DNA of 64,000 nucleotides, taken from contig NW_017804020.1 in assembly GCF_001625305.1 (NCBI RefSeq), positions 3,409,039 to 3,473,038 of the forward strand, given 5' to 3'. The position numbers and the translations under genes were made by a program. Under the pieces are notes generated by a model, which did no database searches, was not told the DNA's origin, and saw only the letters and a list, made by a program, of their open reading frames with translations. Numbering within the stretch: position 1 is the stretch's first letter; each line of letters opens with the position of its first letter. The stretch comes from Branchiostoma belcheri (Eukaryota > Chordata > Leptocardii > Amphioxiformes > Branchiostomatidae). Below are positions 12,001 to 21,918 of the stretch, piece after piece.

Positions 12001-14995
12001 ACGTGACTGCATCAACGTCAGAGGCTGCCCAGGTACTGTGAACATGACCTGCAATATACATGTATTTTTTTTTTAGTTCAAGTGAATGTTTACTTTGATC
12101 AAGTCGTAGTTGAGATTGATAAAGGTCGCACAACAAGTGGCATGCTGATATCTGTGAATCAAAAAACGTTATAATTATGTCGCTGACGGAAGCGGTTGCT
12201 TTGCTTGCTCCGTATCGTTCTACAAATTCTTCGTTGGTTCTACACATTTATTGGTGGTACCGAAAATAAAGGGACTCTTTGCGTAGATTTTACTGGGCTA
12301 TTTCAGATGTTTCGAGTATCAAAATGATGACGAAAATATGCTAAGAAATGGCACTAAATGTCAACGTCAGATTTCTGCATCTAGAATATCTTTATTTTGC
12401 CGTCCTGAAATCACGTTTGATGTCTTTAATGAACTGTACCTTTTTTTATAAAGATATACACGTACTCGTTGAGTTTTATGAAGTTATGTATCCGCCAAAG
12501 ATGAGCTACATTTATGAAAATGGAAAATCTTATCCGACAGTGGATGGCCAGTGGGGTGAGTGGGGCCCCTATGGCGCATGCTCGAAAACGTGTGGCAGAG
12601 ACAGCTTCCAGACGAGCATGCGCAGTTGTGACAACCCCGAGCCCCAGAACGGAGGGAGGGAGTGCGAGGGAGAGAACAGCAAAACCAAACCGTGCCGAAA
12701 TCTCCCAGCTTGTCCGGATGCAGGTATGGATGTTTACAACTGTGTAAAGGTGGGGACGCTACTAACTGACCCGGCTGATGGGTCTAGACATTTTAGCCGA
12801 GTCGTTAGAGCGTCGGCATGTGGATTGGTGCACGGGTTTGGTCGTGGGTTCGAACCCCGGCCCGGGACCAGGGGTGTTTTTCTCTTTCCTAATTCTTACA
12901 ACTGTTGTTGATATTGACGAAGATCCTCGTTTTACGTCCAGGAAGTCATACATAAGGTATATTTTCATATATGAATATAATACTAATGTGCATTTTCATT
13001 AACTTGGAGTCTTCAAGTAGACGTTTGAAACTGACTAGTCCCCACCAAACTGGCAACACCAAAACACGGTGGAGTACGTTAATTTGCCCGCTCAGTTGAG
13101 TGGGAAATGAAACTCCAACGGTAGACCGACTCCCCTAGCCAGTCAGACCCTATTTTTGTCAAATTCTACTATCCAAAATATGAAGGTTTGGTGGAGGCTA
13201 GAAAGGGAAATGTCAGGTAAAAAAAGATGAACTGATATTAATCACTAACTTTTGTTTCAGTTGACGGAGGTTGGAGTGCCTGGGGACGGTGGGGGCCCTG
13301 CTCACAGACCTGCGGTATAGCGTTCCAACAGCGCGTACGGACGTGCGACAACCCAACTCCAAGGCACGGGGGCCGAGACTGCCCGCAGTCGGCGGTGGAC
13401 CACAGACGGTGCCGCGGTCTGCCGCTACAGTGTCCTCCCGGAGGAGGCGAAGAGCCGGAAGGTATGGCCGGATAGGACTCAACTAAAACCCTGCATTATC
13501 GAGTTATAACATTTCCAAATTGATGTCCATGCACACAAAGGTAATAGCTTGACAGGTTTTCCCTTTTCTTATACCTACAGATGGGTCTGGGTGTGAACGT
13601 GGTGACGGGCAGGGATGCGACCAGGTAAGTCGGGAAGATATGTCTGTAGTATCTTATTTTCTATTTTTATTTTAAAGGCATGCATCCGACGCAATTTCAG
13701 CGCGGCAAAACAAGGCAACAATTATTCTGAGTGAGGAAATATTTCAGGATAGGGTTGAGTTGACTCAACTTACTACACTGAAGAAATGACCAGAACATTG
13801 ACTTTGAAAATCTACTTTTCTTGCCATGAAATACTCGAGGTGCCAAACTAGTACATTGTATCGGGCCGTGCGTTAGCCGTTTTTCATCGGCAGCCAAGAG
13901 CCCTTCCCCCGCCTATCTAAATTATCGCTACGGGGGAGCTGAGCCCGTATTAGGGCCTGCATGGGCTCGACTCCCCCAAGAGGAAGGGCTCTTGGCTGCC
14001 GAAGGAAAACGGCTAACGGCCCGATGCTAGTTTGGCACCCAGGGTAGTCATGAAATCGCTTCGGGTGCATTGTCCTCATTGGTTCAGCCTACTTATATTC
14101 ACAAAACGTATACTATTAAAATTACACCTGAGGCTTGACTCGCTTGAGACAATGTGGCCACTTACCAAATGCCTTCCGCTTCCCCGTACAGGAACAGGGC
14201 AGTGGTGAGCTCCCCGGGTTCGGTGAAGATGGGGATGACGAGGACATGGTGGGCGGGAGCGGCAGCGGGGAGGTCCCGGAGGAGGAGGAGAGAGAGGAAG
14301 AGGACAGAAGACCAGGCGTCGGTAAGTCATGGCTTAACTTCAGTCAGATCTTCAAGCTTTCAACCAACGTGTGGGGTTATTACTAGTATTTATTTCCTAC
14401 CAGACGGCTTGCAAAAGCTGATACATTTAGTCAGGCCACAGCATTGTGACAACATTCAGTAGAAACAAATCAAGTCCGGAATGTCAAAACGAAATAATTG
14501 ACATTGTCTATGTGTGGTAAGAATCTATGAATTTTGTATTAGTAGAATGGTAACATTTACACGTACAGCAGTCACCACTTACTACTTCTACGTCTATATT
14601 TTGCTGTACCTATGTTTCTGTCTGTATGTTTACATGTAGTTAAGGACCTTACGAAAGTCGATGTACTTTTGTTGTGTCAATTAAGTTTCCTATATAATGG
14701 AGAGGCACAATACCGATACTTTAAAATTCTGAAGTTCTGCACCTCTTTGATTACAGTTCACGGTCAGTGGAGTCGGTGGGGCGCCTGGGGTCCGTGTTCG
14801 ACGACTTGTGGCCGGGGGATCCAGCAGCGGGTACGGCGATGCAACAACCCTGCCCCGCGGAATAACGGGGAGACGTGCGCTGGAAATGCGGCACAGCCTC
14901 GCGTCTGTCCCGGGACGAGGTCGTGTGACGCCGCGGCGAACGACGACGAGGACTACGTCGATGGGAGTGGAAGCGGGAGTGGGGACGGGGAGTAG
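6054..14995 (+). CDS. CFP: properdin-like secreted protein with eight TSRs
   Basis: Properdin stabilises the alternative-pathway C3 convertase and can act as a pattern recogniser. Exons: 6054-6120 (signal peptide, Kozak ACCATGG), 8787-8984 (Cys-rich TB-like domain), TSRs at 9353-9499, 10054-10224, 10710-10880, 11164-11352, 11850-12032, 12541-12723 and 13261-13461, linkers 13581-13624 and 14192-14321, and 14757-14995 (TSR8, stop TAG). All junctions fit one 640-residue frame. The N-terminal domain (residues 23-88, spacing C..C..ECC..C..C) before the TSRs is what separates properdin from other TSR proteins. TSRs show WxxWxxW (C-mannosylation) and mostly CSxTCG (O-fucosylation). TSR5 lacks the CSxTCG box. 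Vertebrate properdin has six TSRs after the N-terminal domain; this has eight plus an acidic tail. Alternative: an unrelated TSR protein. Confidence 0.8.
6333..6695. mobile_element. TTAA-family MITE, copy 1 (diverged)
   Basis: Intron 1 of the properdin-like gene. It runs from gaaggcatcacatgaaatttta to accctgaaatcgccttggg. The interior (ggatgaggaaatt, attgacatttactg, gtcatcatttcatactt) matches the reverse complement of the well-preserved copy at 34672-35018. Confidence 0.6.
7372..7544. mobile_element. 173-bp MITE with ~38-bp terminal inverted repeats
   Basis: The arms begin TAATCTCCAAGCAGATG and pair across about 38 bp (…TTTCGGTGGCTGCAAAATACAGT). The interior is built of repeated tggcca/tgcc(t)ggcca blocks. 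Related termini occur at about 5671-5726 (ccaagcagat / atctgcttggagat) and 8670-8690. It lies in intron 1 of the properdin-like gene. No transposase is present. Confidence 0.8.
7581..7694 (-). mobile_element. interspersed repeat family E, copy 2 (inverted-repeat ends)
   Basis: Starts CTAGCCTCTACC and ends GGTAGAGGCTAG, so it has terminal inverted repeats. Its interior is the reverse complement of the 5318-5445 block (atccgcggtgcc, ctatttttccagcg). It is in intron 1 of the properdin-like gene. Confidence 0.65.
10285..10600 (+). repeat. dispersed repeat family B, copy 2
   Basis: Intron between TSR2 and TSR3 of the properdin-like gene. It shares ggacgatacaa, acaaagtaagttgaatc, agctggaaa, aaatgtcagaa.tgtgagataatt and a closing gtccctttagta with the copy at 11425-11785. 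Confidence 0.65.
10906..11050 (+). repeat. 21-bp minisatellite, about seven units
   Basis: Tandem units of gaaatgggttttgaacgaaga, starting 25 bp after the TSR3 donor. Because the unit length is a multiple of three, several frames stay open (Met-Gly-Phe-Glu-Arg-Arg-type repeats). The TSR3 frame stops at about 10918, so this is intron and not an encoded repeat. Confidence 0.85.
11425..11785 (+). repeat. dispersed repeat family B, copy 3
   Basis: Intron between TSR4 and TSR5. It is aligned by eye with copies at 728-1130 and 10285-10600 (gaggatacaaaaagtcaag, tctggccatttct, acaaagtaagttgaatcg, tattttgtggtggtg). It ends in gatgcccctttaag. Confidence 0.65.
12150..12428. mobile_element. TTAA-family MITE, copy 2 (5' truncated)
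   Basis: Intron between TSR5 and TSR6. The right half matches 34672-35018 closely (tggtaccgaaaataaag, ggctatttcagatg, atgatgacgaaaatatgc, aaatgtcaacgtcag, ccgtcctgaaatcacgtttgatgtctttaa). It ends in TTAA. The left terminus is not intact. Confidence 0.65.
12788..12960 (+). mobile_element. tRNA-derived SINE
   Basis: Intron between TSR6 and TSR7. An A-box-like TAGCCGAGTCGTTAGAG at about 12794 and a near-perfect B box GGTTCGAACCC at about 12847-12857 are spaced as in a Pol III internal promoter. The 5' end does not close into a convincing acceptor stem, and an unrelated tail follows. A SINE head is therefore more likely than a functional tRNA gene. Confidence 0.6.
13675..14075. mobile_element. 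TTAA-family MITE remnant containing a 200-bp palindromic element
   Basis: The left side begins ttaaaggcatgcatccgacg and tcagcgcggcaaaac, as in the TTAA family. Inside, 13839-14040 is a long nested palindrome. Outer arms are tgccaaactag / ctagtttggca, then tcgggccg / cggcccga, gttagccgttttt / aaaacggctaac and cggcagccaagagccctt / aagggctcttggctgccg. A second inner stem is gggggagctgagccc / gggctcgactccccc. It lies in the intron before the acidic linker exon. Confidence 0.7.
14192..14995 (+). other. two acidic Ser-Gly tracts, candidate glycosaminoglycan attachment sites
   Basis: These lie in the last two exons of the properdin-like gene. Residues about 519-561 read [18 protein letters not shown], then [13 protein letters not shown]. 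The extreme C-terminus reads [18 protein letters not shown] before the stop. Ser-Gly dipeptides beside Asp/Glu clusters are the classic acceptor context for xylosyltransferase on proteoglycan core proteins. I know of no such tail in vertebrate properdin. Modification is inferred. Confidence 0.55.
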
Positions 14996-15559
14996 CCGGC
15001 CAGATCACACAAACAACCAGCACTTCACTACCAAACAAAGAATATATACATAAATTACGACGTCCAAACAGCACAAAGTAGAGAGGATATGGTGAACACA
15101 AGTATTGAAAAAGAGAACTGTAAAAAAAGTTAGATTTGATAACGTTTAAAGTTCAGAAGTTTGCCCAATCACTACGGTACACAGAATTGTAATGACATGC
15201 GACTGTGATGTAATGATTTGTAACAGTACATATGAAATGGTGGTTTTATAAAGTTATTTTGTATATAATATTTTTTTGTTACAACACGGAAGTTGACGAA
15301 TGATACGTTGTTTCTTCCGAGTCCCCTTCCATGTGTTTTTATTTCATGTAAAGTCGTTATCCTTTCATACTTATCATTTTGTATTACGTTTTAGTCAAAA
15401 TGTAAGGCCCCAGTTGGAGAATTCGTACATTATCCAGATATCGTATACGTAGCACCGTAATTCTAGTAAAACCAATGCGGGTTTGACACCTACGAATATC
15501 ACCCAACGTTCTAATAGGAAATGCGCATATCCAGAAATACATGTCATATTACTAGTATT

Positions 15560-15990
15560 GTTTGTTTGTTTGTTTGTTTATTTAAATGCAACAGTGCATA
15601 ACAAGTGGCAACCAGGCAGCAACAAGGCTGGTAGCGGCTACCACTAACACATAAATGCATAAATACAAAGTACAGTATAACTTAAATACAATATCACTTA
15701 GTACATACAAATTCAATTCAATATTTACAATAGCAATAAACATACAAAGTACATACAAATTCAATCAATACATAATTAAGCAATACAGTGTAATTACAAT
15801 ACAAATCGATAAAATGATCAAAGTTGAAATGGAACGGTTGGAGGATTTTTATTTACAATTGGTGTTAAGGTAATCAGGATAAGAGGTGGTGTTTGCATTT
15901 GGCCTTGAATATGGAGATGGTTGCCGACCCTGTGACCTCGCTGGGTAAGCGGTTCCACAGTCGGGACATTGTACATGTATGCTGTAGTCA
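15560..15990 (-). mobile_element. 3' end of a non-LTR retrotransposon (RT C-terminus)
   Basis: On the minus strand, from about 15970 to a TGA at 15874-15876, the frame reads SRLWNRLPSEVTGSATISIF followed by KAKCKHHL. The pattern WNxLPxxV...A.S...FK is the conserved C-terminal end of many LINE ORF2 proteins. An AT-rich tail with a (TTTG)n run at about 15560-15580 follows, as expected for the 3' UTR. It is 5'-truncated and dead. Confidence 0.7.
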
Positions 15991-16842
15991 AGAAATTCAG
16001 TTTCAATACTAGAAAGGCCAATATTTGCTTTGGAGCAAATACAGCGATGGGTTCACCACATTTTACGACATGGCAGGGAAAGAATGGGAAACACAAGGGA
16101 AAACAATGATTTACATACTATACTATAATATGAAGTAAAATACAACTAAAACAACAGTTGGATAGCTATTCCCTACTTTATTGGTTAGGATTTTTAATTG
16201 CATAATGCAAACTGTTGATTTTCAAAAAAAAAAAAACGTCCATGCCCGGCATTCCAATGCTGGAGCAGGAAAGCTTGAAATGCCTACCAAAACACTTGAA
16301 TACAGACATACTGTCAGTATGGAAATGCTTCTGTGCAGGTGTTAATCAAGTTAAATCCCAACAGCCAATCAGCAAGAAGTATAGAGGAAAGCTGCATGCC
16401 TATTGGTTGATGCCCTGCATTCCATTCTGATGACTCATGCCCAAACGTGGTAAACAAGGCAGACTAACACAGTAATACATTTGCTATAACACAGCCAAAA
16501 AACTCAAATAAAACCATTCTAAAAGCCTGTATCACAATAATTTAAAAAACGCCTAGGGGTATTTGCCCACTGTACCTCCATACCAAATTTCAGGACCTTA
16601 GGCCCTAAAATGAAGAAGCTGAATCCATTTAAAGATATGGCAGGAGGAGGAGGAGGAGGAGAAGGAGAAGGAGAAGAAACATCAGAAAAAGCAATATGGT
16701 TTCACCACACCACTTCGTGGTGTGGTGAACCCATAAAAAATATATTGGTGGGCTCATGTAATTCCTTCTCTCCTTGTATCCTTACGCCACACCGACTTAA
16801 TTCTATGGATGACACCGCGCGCGCATTGATTTTCGCTTCTTC

Positions 16843-16975
<133 letters not shown>

Positions 16976-17891
16976 TCGCTATGTACTGCCGCAAATTCAC
17001 AATACCAGCTTTGTCCCTGTGGTTTAGTGGCATTTTTATTTTTGTCAGGATTTTTTTGTCGCCCGCGCGCACTAGTTTGGGGCTGTTCGGAGGATGTCAT
17101 CCATAAAATGAAGCCGATGTGAACTCACTGCTTGAAATAATTCGATGATCACACTGCACCAATCTATGCCCCAAGCCATTAAAACAACGTTAACGGGCCC
17201 GTTACTTAACATTCAATCAAACAAAGGTAGTTATACCATGGAGTTTTAAATTGGTTATACAATGTACACAATAGCCCGTTTTTTAGACCGTTTAATACCT
17301 TGGCCAGATGTGTTTTGATGACTTAATCTGCAAGATATTTAAAGACATGCAAAACATCCAGTCCTAAAAACATTGCAGTTTAGAGAAAAGCAGCCACGAG
17401 TATGATGAGAGGTCAAGTCAACAAAAACACCCGTCCGGTGATTTCGCGGGATGAGGGCAGCATAACACAAAAATATTTAACGTTATATACAATCCGCAAA
17501 TATGGCAACTTGATTAGGAAATAAAGATTCAAACCTAAAATATTTTGTAGCCCCCAGTATGTGTGTTATACGGTGTGACCTGCGAACTTTTAGACTGTTC
17601 TAAGAAAAAAAAATTGAAAATGGAGGGGAGTTTGGATTTTCAATTGGACAAAGAGAAAAAGCATAATCCAACAAAAGTTATTTTTCAATTTTTAAAGACA
17701 ATTATATTGTATGTAAATAGTTTAAAACATCAGAATTGACAGATAATACGAAAAAAAAATCCTTTTAACCCCATTTAGGTTCCTTCATTAAATGGCCCAA
17801 TTATTTCCCACAATCCCACACGGTGGTGATTTTCGGTGGGAAAAAAGTTAGTTCGCGCGTCTCTCATCAGACGTCAGACGGTCTGGGCAAG

Positions 17892-20800
17892 ATGCCGAAA
17901 AGGTAAAACATTCGGGATTTTTCATCGTTTTTCTGACGTTAACGTTACATAGGAACTTAATTCTTGACGCCTTAGGTACTGGGGAAAAGATGAAGAGCGT
18001 TTGACTTCAAATTATATATGGGGGAGACGATTCGCGGTCACTTCCGGGTCGTTTATTTCACTGTCAACATGTTTTTTCGCTTTTCTAGACAGCAAAAATC
18101 AACACTGGCAATTAAAAAAAAAAATATATATATAGTTATTTGATAATGTGATATTTTGCACACTTTTTCAGCCCTTTTTAGGTAATATTCCGGCCGGTCT
18201 GGCTTAACGCTAAGGTCACAAACAAGACGAATGTTACGTATGTTACCATGGATAATTTTGGTCCAGCTACCATGGGGGAGGGGGGCAAACAAGAAAAGTT
18301 TTCAAGGCACACTGAAAGATAAACAGAACTAAATGAAAATCAAACTAAGGTTTGTAATTTTAGTAACGTTTACAAACCCAAGATGTTCGAAATACTGACT
18401 GAGTACAGCAGTGATCTATGTCATGTATGTGAAAAAAATGACATAAATACTTATCTTACAGTTCTGTTGTTCAAACTTTTTACAAGTTTTCATCTTTCAC
18501 AGTTCCATGAACAGGCTTATTTGAAAAGTTTCACAGAAGATACAAAACTCAGGGCTCGAAATACTTCTTTCTGCATACCTTCACTATTGCAGGCAACATT
18601 GAAAATTCTCTCTCATAGACAAGTTTTTCCTGCACAACCCAGACTTTACAAAGTATGGACCACACTAAAAACAGTTCAAAAACCATTGTCATCATTTCTT
18701 TTATACTACATGGCCTATAGGTAATGCAGCAAATAAAAATCCCACATATACCTAGTTACATGTATAAACCTCCTCCAATCAGGTGCATGGACTGCAACAG
18801 GTTACACACTCTGAGGTAGACATCAGAATATCTGCATCAGAAATACCTGTACTAATTTGCACATGGTATTTTGAGCCCCGGACTGTCTCATGGATTGCTG
18901 TAATCTTTTGGAAATTTATTTCTTCACCAAATTATATATCTATTACTAGTTGCTGTATTGGCAAAGAATAGAAGTTAGCCATCTAAGTCCTAACTGCATA
19001 ATTTTGTTTCAGAAAAAGTTCCAAGCCCACAAAGGGTTCAAAGTCTCAGGAAGAAACAAAGGCAGATGCCATACTCAGCAAGATATCAAGTGACTTTCTA
19101 GAGTGTACCATCTGCCTGGAGCCCTTTAAAGATCCCAAGGTGCTGCCTTGTCTTCACACCTTCTGTGAGGGCTGTCTGAAGAAGTTTGTTGCACAAGATA
19201 AAGTGAAGAACAAGTTTCATTGTCCAACATGTCGGATTGAAACTGTACTTCCAAAAGGTGGAGTCGCCAGTTTCAAGAACAACTTCTTTGTCCAGAGCTT
19301 GAGCGACACAGTTCAGGCACACAAGAGTTTGGTTAGCAAGGAGGATGACAAAGTGCAGTGTGATGTCTGTGAAGAAGATGTGGCTAGCCGAGGCTGTGTC
19401 CCTTGTGAAGAGTTTTTGTGTGATGAGTGCGCCTCAGCACACTACCGTGCTAAACGCACTCGAAGTCATGAAGTCATTGGTGTGGTAGAGCTAAAAGAGC
19501 AGCTGATCACCAAGACAGGATCGCTGAAGTCAAAATCACTGCCTACATGTCCAAAACATGAGGATGAGAAGATGAAGTTCTACTGTGAGACGTGCAAGTG
19601 CCCCATCTGTCGAGATTGCTCTGTACTGCAGCATAAGAATCACAAGTACGGCTACCTAGCAGATACTGTAGGTAAAGTCAGGGCAGAAATCAAGACCAAA
19701 CTGAAAGCTGCCAAGCAGAAAATCACAAAATACGAAAAAAGAGCCAGTGTTGTAGCCAAGAAGCAAGCAGAACTGGATACAAGGAGCAAGAAAGCCAAAG
19801 AGAGCATCGGCTTAGCTGCAAAGAAAGAGATCAAGCACTTCACTGGTCTTGTGAAATGCAATGAGACTGAGCTGAATGAAAAGCTGGCCTCCATCACTAC
19901 AGATCGTTCCAAGCTGCTCTCTGCCACAGCAGACAGTATTAGGAGCACCCTAGGCTGTCTGTCCAGCACAGTGGACTTCTCACAGAAAGTAGTGGAACAT
20001 GGCAGTGACTTTGACCTCATGAACATGTACTCTGATGTCACGTCACGGCTGGAATCTCTGTTGGAAGGCCCAACCCCAGACATTCCTGATGACATCAGCT
20101 ATGTCATGTTTGATCCAAAGACAGAAAGGAAAGAAAAAGGAGTCATTCTTGGTAGCATTGTTGATAAAGAAATTGTGGATGACGAAATGGAGGGAGAGTC
20201 GCAAGCTGAGGCGACCTTTCGTTTCACTGTGGACAACTTCAGCAAGCTCAAACAGAAGGAACTCAGTAACGTTGTCTTCATCCGCAATCTGCCCTGGAGA
20301 GTATACGCTGAGCCTTATTATGTCCCTAATGGCCAGCCTCCCTACAACAAGCACCTTGCCGTCTTCCTGCAATGTGAGGCTGATGCCAAAAGCTTGTGGT
20401 CTTGCCATGCCTCAGCCGAGCTACGGTTGATTCCTCAAAAGAAAGGTGTGAAGAAATTTATTAGCACAGTTGACCAGAATTTCTACAACAATGGGAGCAG
20501 CTGGGGGAGGAAGGAATTCATGCCGTGGCATGAGGTGTGTGATCCAAAGATGGGATACATCAAGGATGACAAGATCATACTGGAGGCCTACGTGAAGGCA
20601 GATGCTCCATGTGGTGAGAAGGAGATCACCATTGACAGCGAAGAGATGGAGGAAGAGCCTCAAAGTCAGGCAACTGTTCGTTTCACCATGGAGAATGTCA
20701 GCAAGGTCACAGAGAGGAAGTTCAGTCATGCAGTCTTCATCCAAAACCTCCCATGGAAAATACTGGCCAAACCCTCTGGTGACTCCAAGTATGCCTGGCA

Positions 20801-21620
20801 GTCACGTGAGTGGCAACCCAACAAGAACCTTGCTGTCTTCCTTCATTGTGATGCCGACTCCAAAAGCTTGTGGTCCTGCCATGCTTCAGCTGAGCTGCGG
20901 TTGATCCCTCAGAAGATAGGTGTGCAGCCATTGACACATAATATCGACCAGATTTTCTACAACAAAGATAGGAGCGGGGGGACTACGCACTTCATGCCGT
21001 GGCATGAGTTGTGTGATCCACAGAAGGGATACATCAAGGATGACAAGATCATACTGGAGGCCCATGTGAAGGCAGATGCTCCTCGTGGAATGAAGGAAAT
21101 CGCCCTGGGCAACATTTTTGGTGAAGAAATTCATGAGAAGACTGAGTCAGTAGCTGAGGCAACCATTCATTTCACTGTGGAGAACTTCAGTGAAGTCAAA
21201 GAGCTAGAGAGGCGGTACAGTAACCCGGTCTTTGTCCGTAACCTGCCATGGAAAATACTGGCCAAGCATGAAGAGGACACCAAAAGCCAGCCACCAAACA
21301 AGAAGACTCTTGGCGTTTACTTGAAGTGTGATGCCAATTCCAACAGCTTCTGGTCCTGTCGTGCATCAGTCGAGTTTCGGCTGATCCCACAGAAGGCAGG
21401 GGTAAACATTCATAAGATGGTAGTGAATCGTGTCTTCTACAAGAATGGTGATAACTGGGGGTATTCCAAGTTCATGCCGTGGCATGAGGTGTGTGATCCA
21501 CAGAAGGGATACATCAAGAACAACAAGATCATGCTCGAGGCTTATGTGAAGGCAGATGCTCCTTGTATCTTAGCTGGATGTCTCAAAGAAGTGGGCTCAG
21601 GGACAGAGGGTTCAATTTGA
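17892..21620 (+). CDS. TRIM-type E3 ligase with three USP7-like MATH domains
   Basis: Two coding exons, 17892-17902 (ATG CCG AAA AG) and 19013-21620, join to 872 residues. A C3HC4 RING (residues ~34-79: CTIC, CLHTFCEGC, CPTC) would bind an E2 enzyme and mark it as a ubiquitin ligase. Two B-boxes follow (~96-138, with CDVC..C..C..CDEC; ~158-198, with CPKH..CETC..CRDC), then a Lys/Glu-rich coiled coil (~200-300). Three tandem MATH domains follow at ~404-537, 556-696 and 719-853. Each opens with a phrase like EATFRFTVDNFS and carries FxRNLPWxx, WSCxAS and FMPWHEVCDP..GYI. These phrases resemble the USP7/HAUSP TRAF domain much more than TRIM37's single MATH. The first exon is assigned from its donor (AGgtaaaa), phase and consensus ATG. 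Substrates are unknown. Confidence 0.85.
20200..21570 (+). other. tandem array of three USP7-type MATH/TRAF domains
   Basis: Repeat units at about 20210-20610, 20665-21090 and 21155-21560, each ~130 codons plus an acidic linker (EEMEEEPQSQ, EEIHEKTESV). Units 1 and 2 share long identical DNA, e.g. gatacatcaaggatgacaag, and are probably recent duplicates or gene-converted. The USP7 groove Trp (in NDWGF) is kept in units 1 (SSWGR) and 3 (DNWGY) but is Gly in unit 2 (RSGGT). The adjacent groove Asp is replaced in all three. Confidence 0.8.
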
Positions 21621-21918
21621 TGACAAATAATCAACACCTGTCTGTGTAAAATATACTGCAGACATGTAAAATTGTAGGTGCGGAAAGTATATGACCAATG
21701 TCTGCATTACTGTCGACAGTTTTCGCCTTACAGCCAAGTTGTGCCAACAGTACAAGACTACCACATGGAACATTACGAACATACCTGGACAGACATTCTG
21801 AGTTCAGGAATGAAAAGAGTGCCATAGGATTCCAGAAGACATTGACAGAATGAAGTATAAGATAGGAAAAATTGTAAATCTGTATAACACAGAACTGATC
21901 CACTTCACCAAGAAGAAG

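Noticed and set aside
12790..12865. tRNA gene
   Set aside because: A and B boxes are present, but I could not pair an acceptor stem or a convincing anticodon arm. A tRNA-derived SINE explains it better.
6054..14995. Hemicentin, thrombospondin or ADAMTS-type TSR protein
   Set aside because: No Ig, EGF, metalloprotease or spacer domain appears in the model, and the Cys-rich N-terminal domain matches properdin spacing.
18383..18724. 113-codon ORF in the TRIM intron
   Set aside because: No recognisable domain, composition like the intron, and the exon phases on either side join without it.
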